A DNA stretch of 64,000 nt from Flaccisagitta enflata (GCA_965153355.1 OZ231128.1:34162001-34226000), one strand, 5' to 3'. Positions 9,980-23,325 are shown, counted from the first letter of the stretch. Notes: a model not told the origin generated them from the letters alone. Program-made: numbers and translations.

Positions 9980-10290
9980 TTCTTCTTCTTCTTCTTCTTC
10001 TTCTTCTTCTTCTTCTTCTTCTTCTTCTTCTTCTTCTTCTTCTTCTTGATCTTCTTCTTCTTCTTCTTTTTCTTCTTCTTCTTCTTCTTCTTCTTCTTCT
10101 TCTTCTTCTTCTTCTTCTTCTTCTTCTTCTTCTTCTTCTTCTTCTTCTTTTCTTCTTCTTCTTCTTCTTCTTCTTCTTTTTCCTCTTGATCTTCTTTTTC
10201 TTCTTCTTTTTCTTTTTCTTTTTCTTTTTCTTTTTCTTTTTCTTTTTCTTTTTCTTTTTCTTTTTCTTTTTCCTTTTCTTCTTCTTCTTC
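9945..10290. repeat. (TTC)n and (CTTTTT)n block
   Basis: Long TTC run with two GATC interruptions, then CTTTTT hexamers. The polyphenylalanine, polyserine and polylysine frames here are artefacts. Confidence 0.95.
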
Positions 10291-10442
10291 TTTTCTCCTC
10301 ATATTCTTCATTCCTTCTTCTTCTCTTTTCTCCGGCTGTCTCTCACTTGTCGCCTGGTTTTCAGTCTCTGTTTCCTTTTTCACTAAATGTCGGTCTGTGT
10401 TTGGAAATGTTTGACAGCCATTGTCTATTGAATTTGTTTGCT

Positions 10443-10467
10443 TCTTTCTTTCTATCTTTCATCTTTC

Positions 10468-10505
<38 letters not shown>

Positions 10506-10506
10506 C

Positions 10507-10545
<39 letters not shown>

Positions 10546-10560
10546 CTCTTTCTTTCTAAC
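10443..10560. repeat. (TTTC)n microsatellite
   Basis: CTTT units with a few CTCT interruptions. Confidence 0.95.
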
Positions 10561-10643
10561 TCTTCTCTGTCTTTCTTTCTGTTATTTTTTATCTGTTTGT
10601 AAGCTTTTTCACTCATTTGTTTCATTATGTCTTTTCCTATTTC

Positions 10644-10778
10644 TTTTTAGTCGCAGAAACGCGGCTCTACAATTTCTTTGTTGTTTGATCGATCGGCCTG
10701 GTCTGTCGGTCTAGTCGGTCGGTTCGACGGTCCCTACCCAACTGTCCGCGACCGTGGTGCCATGCAACTGGCCTAATT
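10644..10778 (+). mobile_element. H element, partial, between two TTTC tracts
   Basis: TTTTTAGTCGCAGAAACGCGGC start, GTCG tract, then CCGTCCCTACCCAACTGTCC and a decayed end GGCCTAATTT. The same TTTC repeat lies on both sides, consistent with insertion into or growth beside a tetranucleotide array. Confidence 0.75.
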
Positions 10779-10786
10779 TCTTCGCT

Positions 10787-11345
<559 letters not shown>

Positions 11346-11608
11346 TGTTCTCCCCTCTTCCAATTTCTCTCCCTCTCTTTTCATCATACTTACCTGGAGT
11401 TATCAAAAAAACCTCGGAATTGCTGCCCCTACCATGCCCCTGGCATTTATTCTTTTATGACTATTCATTTATTTCCAGATAAACTCAAGGAATGTTTGTC
11501 ACCGATTGAAAGATTGAAAAAATGAATTTCATGAGTAAACAAGATTTCAACTAAGTCATACGATTTATTTCAATTGAAGCTTTCTGAATATTGTGTCTCG
11601 GTCTCTGA

Positions 11609-11642
<34 letters not shown>

Positions 11643-11785
11643 CTGTTTCGTTTTCTGCGTGTTATTAGCTTATGTGGGTTTGTACCGTACAAATTGTACG
11701 TCTCTGCTTGCGGTTGTCTGTGTCTGTGTCGATTCCTGCCTTTATCTGTCCATCTGTCAGACTCGGTTTCTTTTTCTGCGTGTGT

Positions 11786-11796
11786 TTTTTGTGTGT

Positions 11797-11832
<36 letters not shown>
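11786..11832. repeat. (CT)n microsatellite
   Basis: About 20 CT units, directly before a possible hAT-like element. Confidence 0.9.
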
Positions 11833-11835
<3 letters not shown>

Positions 11836-11837
11836 CT

Positions 11838-12592
11838 CAGGGCTCGACAAAATTTCTAGCTGCCTACAAGCAACATTTCCTTACTAACTCCTGCCTACAA
11901 GATTTTTATTTCTTTAAATCAGGGGTGTATATAATTGAGCGGCTTTTGATTTTATTTCCCCCCTGCCTTTGATTTTTTTCCCCGTGACGCATTGCGTCGC
12001 GTTACAAAATCAATGATTTTCTTCCCCACAAAGCAATAAAACAGTATATTATAGGTTCAAATAGTGTTAAAATGTGTTGTAGTACTCAGAGACTACCATT
12101 TGGAACTACCAAAAGTGTTAAATCTTAAAAAATTTTCATTTTTATTCTTTTTTAGCTTTTGATTTTTTTCCCCATCTCCAAACCCTTTGATTTTATTCTT
12201 CCCCGCCGGGGGGGGGGGGGAAATGCTCAACTTTATACACACCTGCTTTAAATATTTTCATGCTTTTGAAATTAAGGCCATATGCAGGGCCAGTAAGACG
12301 TCACTGGACTGTATCTATGTGTTTTTAACATGTGTGTTTTTGCTTTGATATGATTACTATTATTTTATTAGAATTGCAACATTAATGATATTATTTGGCA
12401 AATAAATCAAAAATATTTTATCATCCATTGTACTACTTTTATATGTTAGCATGCAAATATTTCTAATTCATTTTTTTTTTTGCTTTTTTTGTTATTTTTT
12501 TAAGATATAAATTTTTTTTCAGTCTTCCTGCCTACAAAATTTGCTAGCTGCCTACAAGCAATGCTTGCGTGCTTAGGCACTTTGTCATACCC

Positions 12593-12593
<1 letters not shown>
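11838..12593. mobile_element. possible hAT-like element holding a nested MITE
   Basis: The left side has CAGGGCTCGACAAAAT and the right side, read inward, CGGGGTATGACAAAGT, an imperfect match. Both outer flanks are CT repeats, so an 8-bp duplication of CTCTCTCT cannot be told from the array. CTAGCTGCCTACAAGCAA is present near both ends in direct orientation. The family B MITE lies inside. Confidence 0.35.
11920..12245. mobile_element. hAT-type MITE (family B), copy 1, 326 bp
   Basis: Ends CAGGGGTGTATATAATTGAG and, read inward from the right, CAGGTGTGTATAAAGTTGAG. The flanks CTTTAAAT at 11912-11919 and 12246-12253 are a perfect 8-bp target duplication. The interior has several TTTGATTTTTTTCCCC motifs. 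Relatives lie at 57588-57880 and 54180-54300. Confidence 0.92.

Positions 12594-12645
<52 letters not shown>
12593..12645. repeat. (CT)n microsatellite
   Basis: About 25 CT units. Confidence 0.95.
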
Positions 12646-12868
12646 TTCTCTCTTCTTCAACAATATCTGTGGTGTTGATCCTTGGGAGTAATGCATCTCT
12701 TGATTCACATTGTTGAAAAACAAAGAAAGCCTTGCTTTTATTTCCGTCTTTTATTGTGGTGCTTAAACAACCGTTTGTCAGGCTCGCGCCTGAAACCATT
12801 TGGAAGCCACTTCTCACTCACAGTAAATCTCCGCTCCACGGACAAGAAATTTCGTATATTAGACATTA

Positions 12869-13731
12869 GGGTGGTCGGGAATTTGGTCAAATTTTATGTA
12901 ATCATATTCTTGGGCCTTTTGCACAAATATCTGATCAAAGAAGGATTTCTCACAAGTAAGGGGATAGAATCAAACAAGAAACCTTGTCGGCAAAACTAAA
13001 GGCTTACTATATGGATTTTTTCTTTGCCATAGGGAGCTTATAGTGTTGCCGACATGGTTTAATTTTCAAACTAAGACCTCTCCTTGTGGGAAAATCTTCT
13101 TATTTGGTACAGTAGATCTCGTCAAGACTTAAGATAACTGGAACAAGCATTGTGGAAAGACGAATGAAGCAAGTGATGGATTTGGATCATAGGCTAATAA
13201 AAGGATGCTCAATTCCCCATGATATCTGGTTGCCATGAAAACACATTTCCATGTTTTTTCACTAAAATATCAATATTTTGAGAGATTTTTTTGAGGGAAC
13301 TTTGCTAAAAATCAAATTAGCTACAACTGTTGTACAATGTGTTTTCTAAGAATGTCACTCGTTTAGTGGTTGCTAGGGTTGTCACACATGGATATGCTCC
13401 ATAGCAATGGCCAAACGAGCTATATTCTAACAGAACACATTATGGGAAAGTTGTAGCAAATTTGATTTTGAGCGATGTTTATTTAAAAATGTCTAAAAAT
13501 TATGATATTTTAACGAGAAAACATGGAAATGTGTTTACATGGCAACCGACTATCACAGGCAATAAATTATTGTTTTATCAATTCAAATTCCAAATATCAG
13601 TTTCTTAGCTTCATTCTCCCTCCATTATACTTGCCATCGTCATCTCAAGTCTTGACGAGATCTACTGTACTTTAATGCCATAAACTTGAGTGTATCATTT
13701 TTGAAGATTTGACCCTTATCCCCGACCACCC
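12869..13731. mobile_element. TA-flanked long inverted-repeat MITE (A), 863 bp
   Basis: Ends GGGTGGTCGGG with TA on each side (12867-12868 and 13732-13733). The two halves are inverse copies over most of their length: ACAGTAGATCTCGTCAAGAC near 13109 pairs with its inverse near 13650, and GTTGCCATGAAAACACATTT near 13229 with its inverse near 13530. TA duplication and GGG-type ends are typical of Tc1/mariner-group MITEs. No transposase. Confidence 0.85.
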
Positions 13732-13749
13732 TATTACACATTCTTCGTC

Positions 13750-13891
<142 letters not shown>

Positions 13892-14047
13892 ATGTATGGG
13901 ACGCCACGTCCACCACGGGTATGGATTTAGACAAAACTTTGGTCCAAATTTTGATTCAAGTCGGACTTGAAAATCCAGTCGGTCTTAGACAGAAGAGATT
14001 TTGTATTGAAAAAATTGTAATTTCTTTGAAAGAAGGCTTTCAAGGAG

Positions 14048-14182
14048 AACAAGGCCGGATACACGGCAAGACAGTCGCGGACGGTTGGGCAGGGGCTGAA
14101 TTGCAAAAACCGCTCGCAATTCAAAAACGTCAGGGACCGACCGACATTGCAAGTTGTAGAGTCGCGTGTCCGCGACTAAAAA
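14048..14182 (-). mobile_element. H element (short subfamily)
   Basis: Minus orientation: AACAAGGCCGGATACACGGC at the left, GACCGACCGAC tract, and GTCGCGTGTCCGCGACTAAA at the right. Near-identical to the copy at 42816. Confidence 0.87.
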
Positions 14183-14372
14183 TTCAACTTAGTGTGTTTG
14201 AAATATGACAAAAAGCCTGCAGATAGGAGGTTATTGTTCAGGATCAGGAATGATGCAAAAGGTAGAAAATTATAATCTTTTTTACAGCTTCCACTTTTTA
14301 CGTAAGTCAGTCTTGATCCTCATTGCGTCTTGAAACGCTAGATGGCAAATTTTGGAGCTCCAATACGTTCAT

Positions 14373-14540
<168 letters not shown>

Positions 14541-14950
14541 GGGCTTCACAAGTTATCTATCAAACCTGAATCACATTCCTGGAGAAAGGAAGACGCATTA
14601 TCGTTTTGTTTGCCGATAAAAAGGGCCGATAAAAAGAGATGTACCTAAGTTACAGTCTCCGCAAAAGTGCGTAAGCGGTTGTCGACAAAAACAAGCCCGA
14701 CCGGGCAAAGAAGCGTCTGGACTGTGCTTCCGCGTGTAATGAATTTGGCGCAAAATATGTGACATAGTATGGGCGAGATAGATGGACGAACAAACAGATG
14801 AAACAACTAAGTAGCAATGGAGGCTCTTAAAACATGTTTGTCGATCATGACAATCATCGTATGGAATCTCACCGTGGCCAAAAAAAAAAAAAACAACCAA
14901 AAAAACGCGAATTTGAACCGGCGTAATGGACGGACGGACGGACGGTTTGT

Positions 14951-15064
<114 letters not shown>

Positions 15065-15065
15065 G

Positions 15066-15176
15066 ACAAAGGTCACTGCGGAGAATTGTCTTGGCATCGG
15101 TATTTTCGCTCGACATCTTCACCTGCGACATTTGCATCTGACTTGCAAGAGATTCGCCGAGGAGCATTTCCCACAG
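15066..15176 (+). CDS. BTB-BACK protein gene, exon 4 (start of BACK domain)
   Basis: Thirty-seven codons, phase 0. Acceptor CTCTCGCAG|AC, donor CCACAG|GTAATT. The product TKVTAENCLGIGIFARHLHL, followed by HLTCKRFAEEHFPQ, matches the BACK-domain pattern (..NCLGI..FA..H.C..L......F...HF) that follows BTB in kelch-like proteins, where it forms helices positioning the substrate domain relative to cullin-3. Phase and domain order both follow from exon 3. The intron before it is almost 10 kb of repeats, and a TA-flanked MITE lies 110 bp after it. Confidence 0.88.
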
Positions 15177-15286
15177 GTAATTCCGATTTGGAGGTTGTAT
15201 CAATATCATTTCTCAAAGCCAAAAGGTTATCCTGACTAGCTCGTTACATCCGTGTCATTTCTCAGCAGGTGGAAGGTCATCCTATA

Positions 15287-16053
15287 CCCTGTGTTCAAAA
15301 GCGAGTGATACCAGCAAAACCTTTGTTGTGCCTAAAGTATTCATTTTGAGAAATTCAGATTGGTTTCATCTAAAAGCATATAACCTACCATTTATTCCTG
15401 CAAAATTTCATAACACTGGGTCTAGCAATTTAGCTTCCACATAATTTTGAAAATCTATGAAGTTTCCAGGGATTTTGCTAAAAAACTGCATTGTTAAACT
15501 GTTTTTCATCCTTGAACCCTTGTGTCTTTTGCATGGTTTCAGTTAAAATCACCAGATATGTTGTGAATGGGAAGTATTTGACCCTTCTTTTTCATATGAT
15601 TTGATTTGTCAATATTTTGGAGAAAACTAGAGACCTCATGACCAGCAATGACATGCAAAACCTACTCAAACTTCAAAAAATGAAAAAAAAAATCAAAATT
15701 TGCCACATGAATGTCCTTGATTTGGTACTTATGGCTTGAAATATGTAAACTGAAACTAATATCCTGCTTTCTGGACCAATCTGGCCATTTTTGCATGATT
15801 CATTGAGAATGCCATTGATTCTAAGCTTCATAAGTCAGTCCATCATTATTTTAAGAATCCTCTTATAGATTATCCACAATTTCATTCAAAACTTTGTACG
15901 TAGAAGCTCAACTGCTAGAGCCAGTGCTGTGAAATTTTGTATGAATAAATGGTAGGTTATGTGCTTTCAGGTAGAACCAATCCGAAATTGTCAAAGTGAA
16001 TACTTAAGGCGCAATAAAGGTTTTGCTGGTATCGCTTGCTTTTGAACACAGGG
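15287..16053. mobile_element. TA-flanked long inverted-repeat MITE (B), 767 bp
   Basis: Ends CCCTGTGTTCAAAAGC in inverse orientation, flanked by TA at 15285-15286 and 16054-16055. The inverted similarity extends inward more than 150 bp, for example AACCTACCATTTATTC in the left arm and its inverse near 15945. No transposase. It lies wholly within the intron between exons 4 and 5. Confidence 0.9.
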
Positions 16054-16261
16054 TATGCCGATTCTTACAGATTGTCCTATGATCTTACATGCCTGTTGTA
16101 TTCTTACCCTTCTTCTCAAATTTGGTATCGTTGTTGATGTCGACAGAGTTTTGTAAAACATACTAACAATCGTCACAGTAAATCATATCTGGCAAAGGCA
16201 CAACTCATCTGATCATCTGGTCATATGATGGAGTGCCGGCTGTGCATGCTGCCAAAAAAAA

Positions 16262-16325
16262 CCTGCGTGTCCGACAGAAAAAGAGTGTGCATCGGGCACG
16301 CGGGCGTGCTCTAATTTCAGGCCTA
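16262..16325. mobile_element. hAT family A remnant
   Basis: GCATCGGGCACGCGGGCGTG, then CTCTAATTTCAGGCCT, is related to the right end of the family A MITE, with CAC/GTG replacing CTC/GAG in the subterminal motifs. The left end was not found. Confidence 0.55.
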
Positions 16326-16417
16326 TGAGTCATAGTATGACTTTAAACATAACATACATACATACATTACTGGAAGGCTTGTTTCCTCGTTTATCATCAT
16401 TTCGTGTTTTGTTTTAG

Positions 16418-16479
16418 GTATCGCAGACAGAGGAGTTCGTTGAAATGCCCGTGGAAGTCATCCAAGAGATAATTCAAAG
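16418..16479 (+). CDS. BTB-BACK protein gene, exon 5 (BACK domain)
   Basis: Acceptor TTTTGTTTTAG|GT and product VSQTEEFVEMPVEVIQEIIQ, matching the BACK segment (V..TEEF.EL....L..I) directly after the HF.. of exon 4. The likely donor is CAAAG|GTGTTG, giving 62 nt and leaving phase 2. Exon 4 joins it in phase 0. The reading frame reaches TAA a few codons past the donor, so splicing must occur about here. The phase does not agree with the next proposed exon. Confidence 0.8.
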
Positions 16480-16511
16480 GTGTTGTTAACTGTCTAACCG
16501 TGAAAAAATTG

Positions 16512-16620
16512 AAACAAGTAACACGAGGTTACAATATCGTCACGGACGCTGGAGCAGGGCCGAATTGCGCGTTTGTGCACGGACGGATGGATTTACGGTG
16601 GACGGACGTATTCATGGACA
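16512..16620 (-). mobile_element. H element fragment (GTTGCG subfamily, minus)
   Basis: AAACAAGTAACACGAGGTTA, then CAATATCGTCACGGACG and a GGACGGATGG tract, resembling 40307 and 47152. The hairpin end is missing. It begins 32 bp after the exon 5 donor. Confidence 0.6.
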
Positions 16621-16681
16621 AAAAGACAGACAGATGTTGTTGAAAAATAGACGTACATATGTGCCATAAACTTTTCAACGA

Positions 16682-16872
<191 letters not shown>

Positions 16873-17205
16873 CACACATCATTGTACAACGCGGTTGCCA
16901 CGTGGGTTTCCTTTGACACGGCTACCCGCAAGTCGTCGCTAGCGTCGCGCTGCTGAAGCATGTTAGACTCGCACTCCTGCCAAGAGAAGTGTTGAACAAA
17001 GTAAGCGAGAAAAAAAAAACATGAAGAAGAGAGAACAAGGTTCAAACAACCCAATTGGCGTCTGATATTTGTCTTTACAGGACAAAAAGAATTTAGGTGA
17101 AAGAAAAAGAAATAGAAATATTTGAGAACATAGTTGTAAAACACTCCATTAATAAAGAACGACAGATGTAATGCCCTTCGGGATGAGCGGACGTAGCAAA
17201 AAGGA

Positions 17206-17423
<218 letters not shown>

Positions 17424-17632
17424 AGAATTGCCAAGGGCGATCTGAAAGTGGAGACTATCGGAGAAAAGGAGAACGCGGATAAAGAAAAGAAACGAATGGA
17501 AAAAAAAGAAAGGAAGAAGGGAATTAAGATAGAAAGCGAGAAAGAAAGGGCAAACGAAAGAGTGAGAAAAAGCAGAAAAAACTTTGAGAAAGTACGGATG
17601 AAAGAAAGGGAGGACCGGAGGAGGACAGACTA

Positions 17633-18119
17633 AAAGAAATTAGGAAATAAAGAAATAAAGAAAAAAAGAAACAAAAAAATACAGAAATAAAGAAATGAAT
17701 CAATAACGAAATAAAGAAAGAAACATATAAAGAAATAAAGAAAGAAAGAAAGAAAGAAAAAAAGAAATAAAGAAATAAAGAAATAAAGAAATAAAGAAAT
17801 AAAGAAATAAAGAAATAAAGAAATAAAGAAATAAAGAAATAAAGAAATAAAGAAATAAAGAGTAAAAGAGTAAAAGAGTAAAAGAGTAAAATAGTAAAAG
17901 AGTAAAAGGAATAAAGAAGTAAAAGAGTAAAAGAAATAAAGAAATAAAGAAATAAAGAAATGAAGAAATGAAGAAATGAAGAAATAAAGAAAAAAAAATG
18001 AATGAATGAATGAATAAATGAGAGAAAAAAAGAAATAAAGAAATAGAAAAATAAAGAAATAAAAAATGAAAAAAAGGTAAATTGAAATAAAGAAAGAAAG
18101 AAAGAAAGAAAGAAAGAAA

Positions 18120-18191
<72 letters not shown>

Positions 18192-18192
18192 G
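17633..18192. repeat. AAATAAAG / AAAG purine block
   Basis: GAAATAAA units grade into AAAG units (18085-18190). A degenerate low-complexity lead extends back to about 17460. Confidence 0.93.
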
Positions 18193-18279
18193 AAATGTGT
18201 TAAGTAAAGCATTGCAAAAATGTTATTCATCATTGCTTACAAAACCATTTCCTCCTTTTCAACTCGGCTCTGAATACAG

Positions 18280-18384
18280 ATATTCCAAGAGGATTTGATA
18301 CAAAGTGATTCCGAGTCTTACGAACTCGTGCGGGAGGTCAGAAGAGACACTTTATCAAGAGACAAGAAGGAAATTTGCGATAAG
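18280..18384 (+). CDS. candidate exon 6 of the BTB-BACK gene
   Basis: Thirty-five codons, phase 0, acceptor CTGAATACAG|AT, donor GATAAG|GTAAAC. The product includes EDLIQSDSESYELVREVRRD and ends KEICDK. The DLI.SDSES segment could follow the IIQ of exon 5 in a BACK domain, but joining the exon 5 donor (phase 2) to this acceptor (phase 0) breaks the frame at once. Either a small exon is missed, the exon 5 donor differs, there is a sequence error, or this exon belongs to another transcript. An H element follows 53 bp after the donor. Confidence 0.5.
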
Positions 18385-18437
18385 GTAAACCACGGAATTC
18401 TCAAACATTTGTACGGTACAACCGGGAACGAAAGAAT

Positions 18438-18634
18438 GCTACTCTACATTCCACTTTGTCTGTCCGTCCGTCTGTCCGTCCATCTGTCCCTCCACTGCCC
18501 AACCGTCATATTTTACTTCTTTAATGTTTTTGCGGTCTTTTTACTAAAAACTCCTGCTCTAATGCTCGGGTGACCTCAAATACAGCCCCTGCCCACCCGC
18601 ACGCAACTAGGGTAGTCGTGTATCCGGCCTTGTT
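18438..18634 (+). mobile_element. H element
   Basis: ACTCTACATTCCACTTTGTC, GTCC tract, CTCCTGCTCTAATGCTCGGG, then GACCTCAAATACAGCCCCTG and the end TATCCGGCCTTG. The hairpin end is decayed. Confidence 0.75.
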
Positions 18635-18746
18635 ATTTGTAAAACAATTTTTTTTTGTCAACAGAAGAGTGTCTTGTCGCTGATCAAACCTTACTTTCGT
18701 CCATAAAAGATTCTTATCACCGTGTACAGTAAGACGCGTTTAGACC

Positions 18747-19409
18747 TTTTCGTCGCGTGCACGCAACTTTACACCCCGCTTTGTCCGTCCGTTGGTTAGT
18801 CACAATTTATTTTTTTTATTACTTTTATTTCTTCCAGTCATTTTTAGTCATTCAAAGTCATTCAAAGTCATTCTCAGTCATTCTAAGTAGGCATCCAATA
18901 TGGCGAGAATCCCAGGATTCAGGGCACCTCGGGGGGCCATAAGCTGTCTTAACTTTCGGTTTAGACGCCAATTTCACATTGTTATATCAAAAATCATAAA
19001 GCGCCTGTGCCTGTTTCATCATCTACATAGAAAACACTAGCAAAAGTTGTTCTTCTGCCTTCCTCATGCTCTCTGTTTTAGCGGCCCTCTAGGGGCACAA
19101 GGCAGAAAACGCAAAAAACATATGAACAACGCAGCGGCAGCGTCAGGAGCAGTCGCAGAGGATTTAAAAACAAGCTGCGGTCTCTTGTTCATTGAGGAAT
19201 TTATGATAATAGTACACATTTAAAACTCAAAAGCGCAGTATGTTTTACTTTGAACCAAGCATTGTCCACTTACACACAGCAAGTTAAGACAGCCCCTCAT
19301 TCACTGGTTGTATGCGTTTTTAGCTTGAAATTCTATGCCTATTCTAAGTCATTCTAAGTCATTCCAAGTCTGTAAGTCTCGCACGCGATTTATAGGTGTT
19401 GGCCTTGTT
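18747..19409 (+). mobile_element. H element (long subfamily) interrupted by another insertion
   Basis: Start TCGTCGCGTGCACGCAACTT, GTCC tract, then an array of TCAGTCATTCTAAG type. It resumes after 19340 with AGTCATTCTAAGTCATTCCA and ends GGTGTTGGCCTTGTT. The uninterrupted long copy at 44171 has the same order, which shows that 18888-19340 is extra. Confidence 0.7.
18888..19340. mobile_element. possible hAT-like insertion inside an H element
   Basis: Short inverse ends TAGGCAT and ATGCCT. Flanks ATTCTAAG on both sides could be an 8-bp duplication, but the host array repeats that same motif, so this is not decisive. GCTGTCTTAACTT occurs in inverse orientation near both ends. Confidence 0.4.
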
Positions 19410-19780
19410 CTTTTAAAACGGATTTGATCAAGGTCAAACAGACGCGAATCTTTCAACTGCGATCAGTCAATTACATGGCATAGAACCGGGTATGCATTAT
19501 GCAGGCAGTCCTCAAATAGATTTTAGACGAATATGGTATGAAGACCAAATGAATAAATTTATGATTAAAAAGATAGAAAGTGAAAGTGTAAATGAAAGAA
19601 AAAAGAAATGATGAAAAAAAAATGAAAGATGAATGAATGAAAAGAAAAATGAGAAAAATTAATGAAAAGTTGATTGAAATAAATGAACAAATAATATAAA
19701 TAGATAGATAGATCAAAACAGATTTTAAAAAATCTGAAAAATCAATCTTTACATAAATTTAGCATAAAGCCATTCACAGG

Positions 19781-20040
19781 CTGGGGTCTGAGCCTGGAGG
19801 CTGGGATTTGAGCTTGGAGGTGGGGATTTGAGCTTGGAGGCTGGGATTTGAGCTTTAAGGCTAGTATTTGAGCCTCAAAGCTAGAATTAGAGCTTTGGGA
19901 CTGGGTTTTGAGCCTGGATGCTGAGTTTTGAGCGATGTGGCTGAGATTTGAGCTTCGAGGCTGGGATTAGAGCCTCAAGGCTAAGATTGGAGCCTCGAGG
20001 GTTGTATTCAAGCCTCAAAATTGGAATTCAAGCCTCGGGA
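19781..20040. repeat. 21-bp array (F-interior type)
   Basis: Units of GGCTGGGATTTGAGCCTCGA type, about 12 copies. They resemble the arrays inside F elements but no F arms were found beside them. Confidence 0.8.
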
Positions 20041-20250
20041 TTCCTTCCTTCGAGACAATCAAAAGCGAACCAAGCTATCCAACTCCAAAGAACTTCTATC
20101 ATTTTTAGTAGTGGTATGATACAGGGTTTTTTTAACCATGTTCTATTCAGGTCAAGCCTCGGCGCGCAGACGATACCAACAAAGCTGTTTTAATCATGTC
20201 TCCTGGACAACCAGCCACCTTGGGTAATGTTCACCAACTTTGTTGATGTT

Positions 20251-21028
<778 letters not shown>

Positions 21029-21232
21029 CGATTGGCAGTGACGAAGATGACAATTGATTGATCAACAGTCTTATTTTAGATCGTAATTTAGTCAATAAGA
21101 CACTCAAACAATATCTATTAATGATCATACAACTATGTTTTAAAGTACATAATGATTCACCTTGTCACTGTATATGTATATGTAGTCGAACAACTAAGTT
21201 GGGCGATTTGCTAAACCCATTTTTTGTTAATC

Positions 21233-21490
21233 TGTTGTTGTTGTTGTTGTTGTTGTTGTTGTCCGGGATGCTGTTTTCTGCTTTTATCTTCATGGTTGTA
21301 ACTTACTTCATCTTTTTCTTGTTCTTCTTCTTCTTCTTCTTCTTCTTCTTCTTCTTCTTCCTCTTCCTCTTCCTCTTCCTCTTCTTCTTCTTCTTCTTCT
21401 TCTTCTTTTTCTTTTTCTTTTTCTTTTTCTTTTTCTTTTTCTTTTTCTTCTTCTTCTTCTTCTTCTTCTTCTTCTTCTTCTTCTACTTCT
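21233..21490. repeat. (TTG)n and (TTC)n / (CTTTTT)n tracts
   Basis: TTG at 21233-21262, TTC with TTCCTC and CTTTTT variants at 21320-21490. Confidence 0.93.
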
Positions 21491-21511
21491 TCTTCTTCTC
21501 CTCCTTCTTTA

Positions 21512-21565
21512 TCGAGTAAACGCGACTCCGGTCGGTCGGTCGGTCTGTCCGTCGGTACCTCTTTC
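21512..21565 (+). mobile_element. H element fragment
   Basis: GAGTAAACGCGACTCCGGTC, then the GGTC and GTCC tract, then nothing further recognisable. Confidence 0.45.
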
Positions 21566-21819
21566 GGAATTATGTCTTTTTGATTATTTCTAAGGTCAAT
21601 ACAGTCATTACTTCAGGTTAAAGACAAGTGCTCCTTTAAGCATTTGAGTAATTTACATTGTTTAAGTCAATATAGTCGTTGAGGTCCATTATAGAATTCT
21701 GTATGCAAATGTGAGAACATGTCATTACGAATCATGTAATTATCTGATTTTATTGTTATATGATTATGTAATCACGTAATAATATAACTATGTCATTATG
21801 GTATCATCACTATCATGAA

Positions 21820-21975
21820 ATTATATAGTTATATAATTATGTAAATATGTAATTATGAAATTATGTAATATTGTAATTATGTGATTATGTAATTATGTAA
21901 TTATGTAATTATGTAATTATGTAATTATGTAATAATGTGATTAAGTGATTATGTAATCATGTAATTGCGTAATGG
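21820..21975. repeat. 8-bp TAATTATG array
   Basis: Repeated ATTATGTA units with TAATAATG and TAATCATG variants, AT-rich, following more degenerate copies from about 21740. Confidence 0.85.
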
Positions 21976-22359
21976 AATTATGTTACTTGTAAACTATGTA
22001 ATCATGGGTAATTACAGATTATCATATGATTACCTTGATTACTTCCTCTTTCTTCTTTTTCTACTTCACTTTCTTCTTCTCTTATCTTCGCTCCTGCTTC
22101 TCTTTCCGTCATCCTCCTTTGGCCAAAAAAGGTGTCTCTCTCTTTTTTCCTTCCTCTGTTTTTTTCTTTTCCACGGGGAGTTGTAAGTCTGCATTTAATG
22201 GATACTTGAGGAAATGGTTACCGAAGAAAGAGAGAGCAGGCAGCAGAAGAAGGAACGGAGCGCGAGGCGGGGGCAAATACGGCAAATACCGTGTGAGAAA
22301 GGGAAGTAGCGTAGCGAAGTGTAATAACGAAAGAAGTTTTGGAGTATAACGGGGGTGTA

Positions 22360-22554
22360 AAAACAAGGCCGAATACACGGTTACTTCAGTCGCTCGCGGG
22401 CGGGCAGGGGCCGTATTTGAGGTCACTAGACAGTTTGGGCAGGAGCAGTGAGGGCAAAGAATAAAAAAAAAGTAAAAATGTAAGATGTGATGGACGAACC
22501 GACAAACGGATGGACGGATAAAGCGGGGTGTAGGGTCGCGTGGCACGCGACTAG
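22360..22554 (-). mobile_element. H element (main subfamily)
   Basis: AAACAAGGCCGAATACACGG, then GGGCAGGGGCCGTATTTGAG, GGACGAACCGAC tract, and GGTCGCGTGGCACGCGACTA at the hairpin end. Full length, about 195 bp. Confidence 0.87.
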
Positions 22555-22660
22555 GACTACAAATCCGCACTGACTCTTCGAATATTGAAGATGAACTTGG
22601 ACCATTAAAGTTGTAAAATGTAATGAATTTATCACGCTAGTGGGGGGGGGAGATTCCTTT

Positions 22661-23325
22661 TTGGGCAGCGGCCCTGAAGGGGACGAAGTCCTGTAGAACA
22701 CAGGGGGAATCTGTCCGTCCGTCCGTCCGTCCATCCGTCCGTCCGTCCGTCCGTCCCCCCTGCCCCATCCTCAGGGCTTCGTCTCCTTTGGGGCCTATTC
22801 TGACCCAAATTATGCTAGATAACCCAAATCCAAGCAATATGGCCCAAATCTAAGCAAAATGGCCCAAATCCAAGCATAATGGCCCAAATCCAAGCAAAAT
22901 GGCCTTAATCTTGCCAGAAAACCCCAATTCTGTCCTGGGGTCCATCATTTTGGCCATTTTGACCCATATTGGTGCCTCCGATACTTAGATTCTGACCAGA
23001 TTTGGGCCATTTTGCTTGGATTTGGGCCATTATGCTTGGATTTAGGCCATTTTGCTTAGATTTGGGCCATATTGCTTGGATTTGGGCTATCTAGCATAAT
23101 TTGGGTCAGAATAGGCTCCAAAGGAGACAAAGCCCTGAGGATGGGGCAGGGGGGGACGAACGGATGGACGGATGGATGGATGGACGGACGGACAGATTCC
23201 CCCTGTGTTCTGCAGGACTTTGTCCCCTTCGGGGCCGCTGCCCTGCTCCCCCTCAACTTAAATCACACACTACTCAAGCAGGGCACGGGTACCGCTGACC
23301 ACTTACTGCCTTTGGGCTGCTATTT
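22661..23325. mobile_element. F fold-back element, copy 2
   Basis: Arms GGGCAGCGGCCCTGAAGGGG ... GGGGCCGCTGCCCTGC, CCTGTAGAACACAGGGGGAA and a GTCC tract. The interior arms are about 20-bp units of GGCCCAAATCCAAGCAAAAT type and their inverse, so the arms pair for about 245 bp (22661-22905 with 23005-23245) around a loop of about 100 bp. The shared tail ACCGCTGACCAC follows. Confidence 0.9.
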
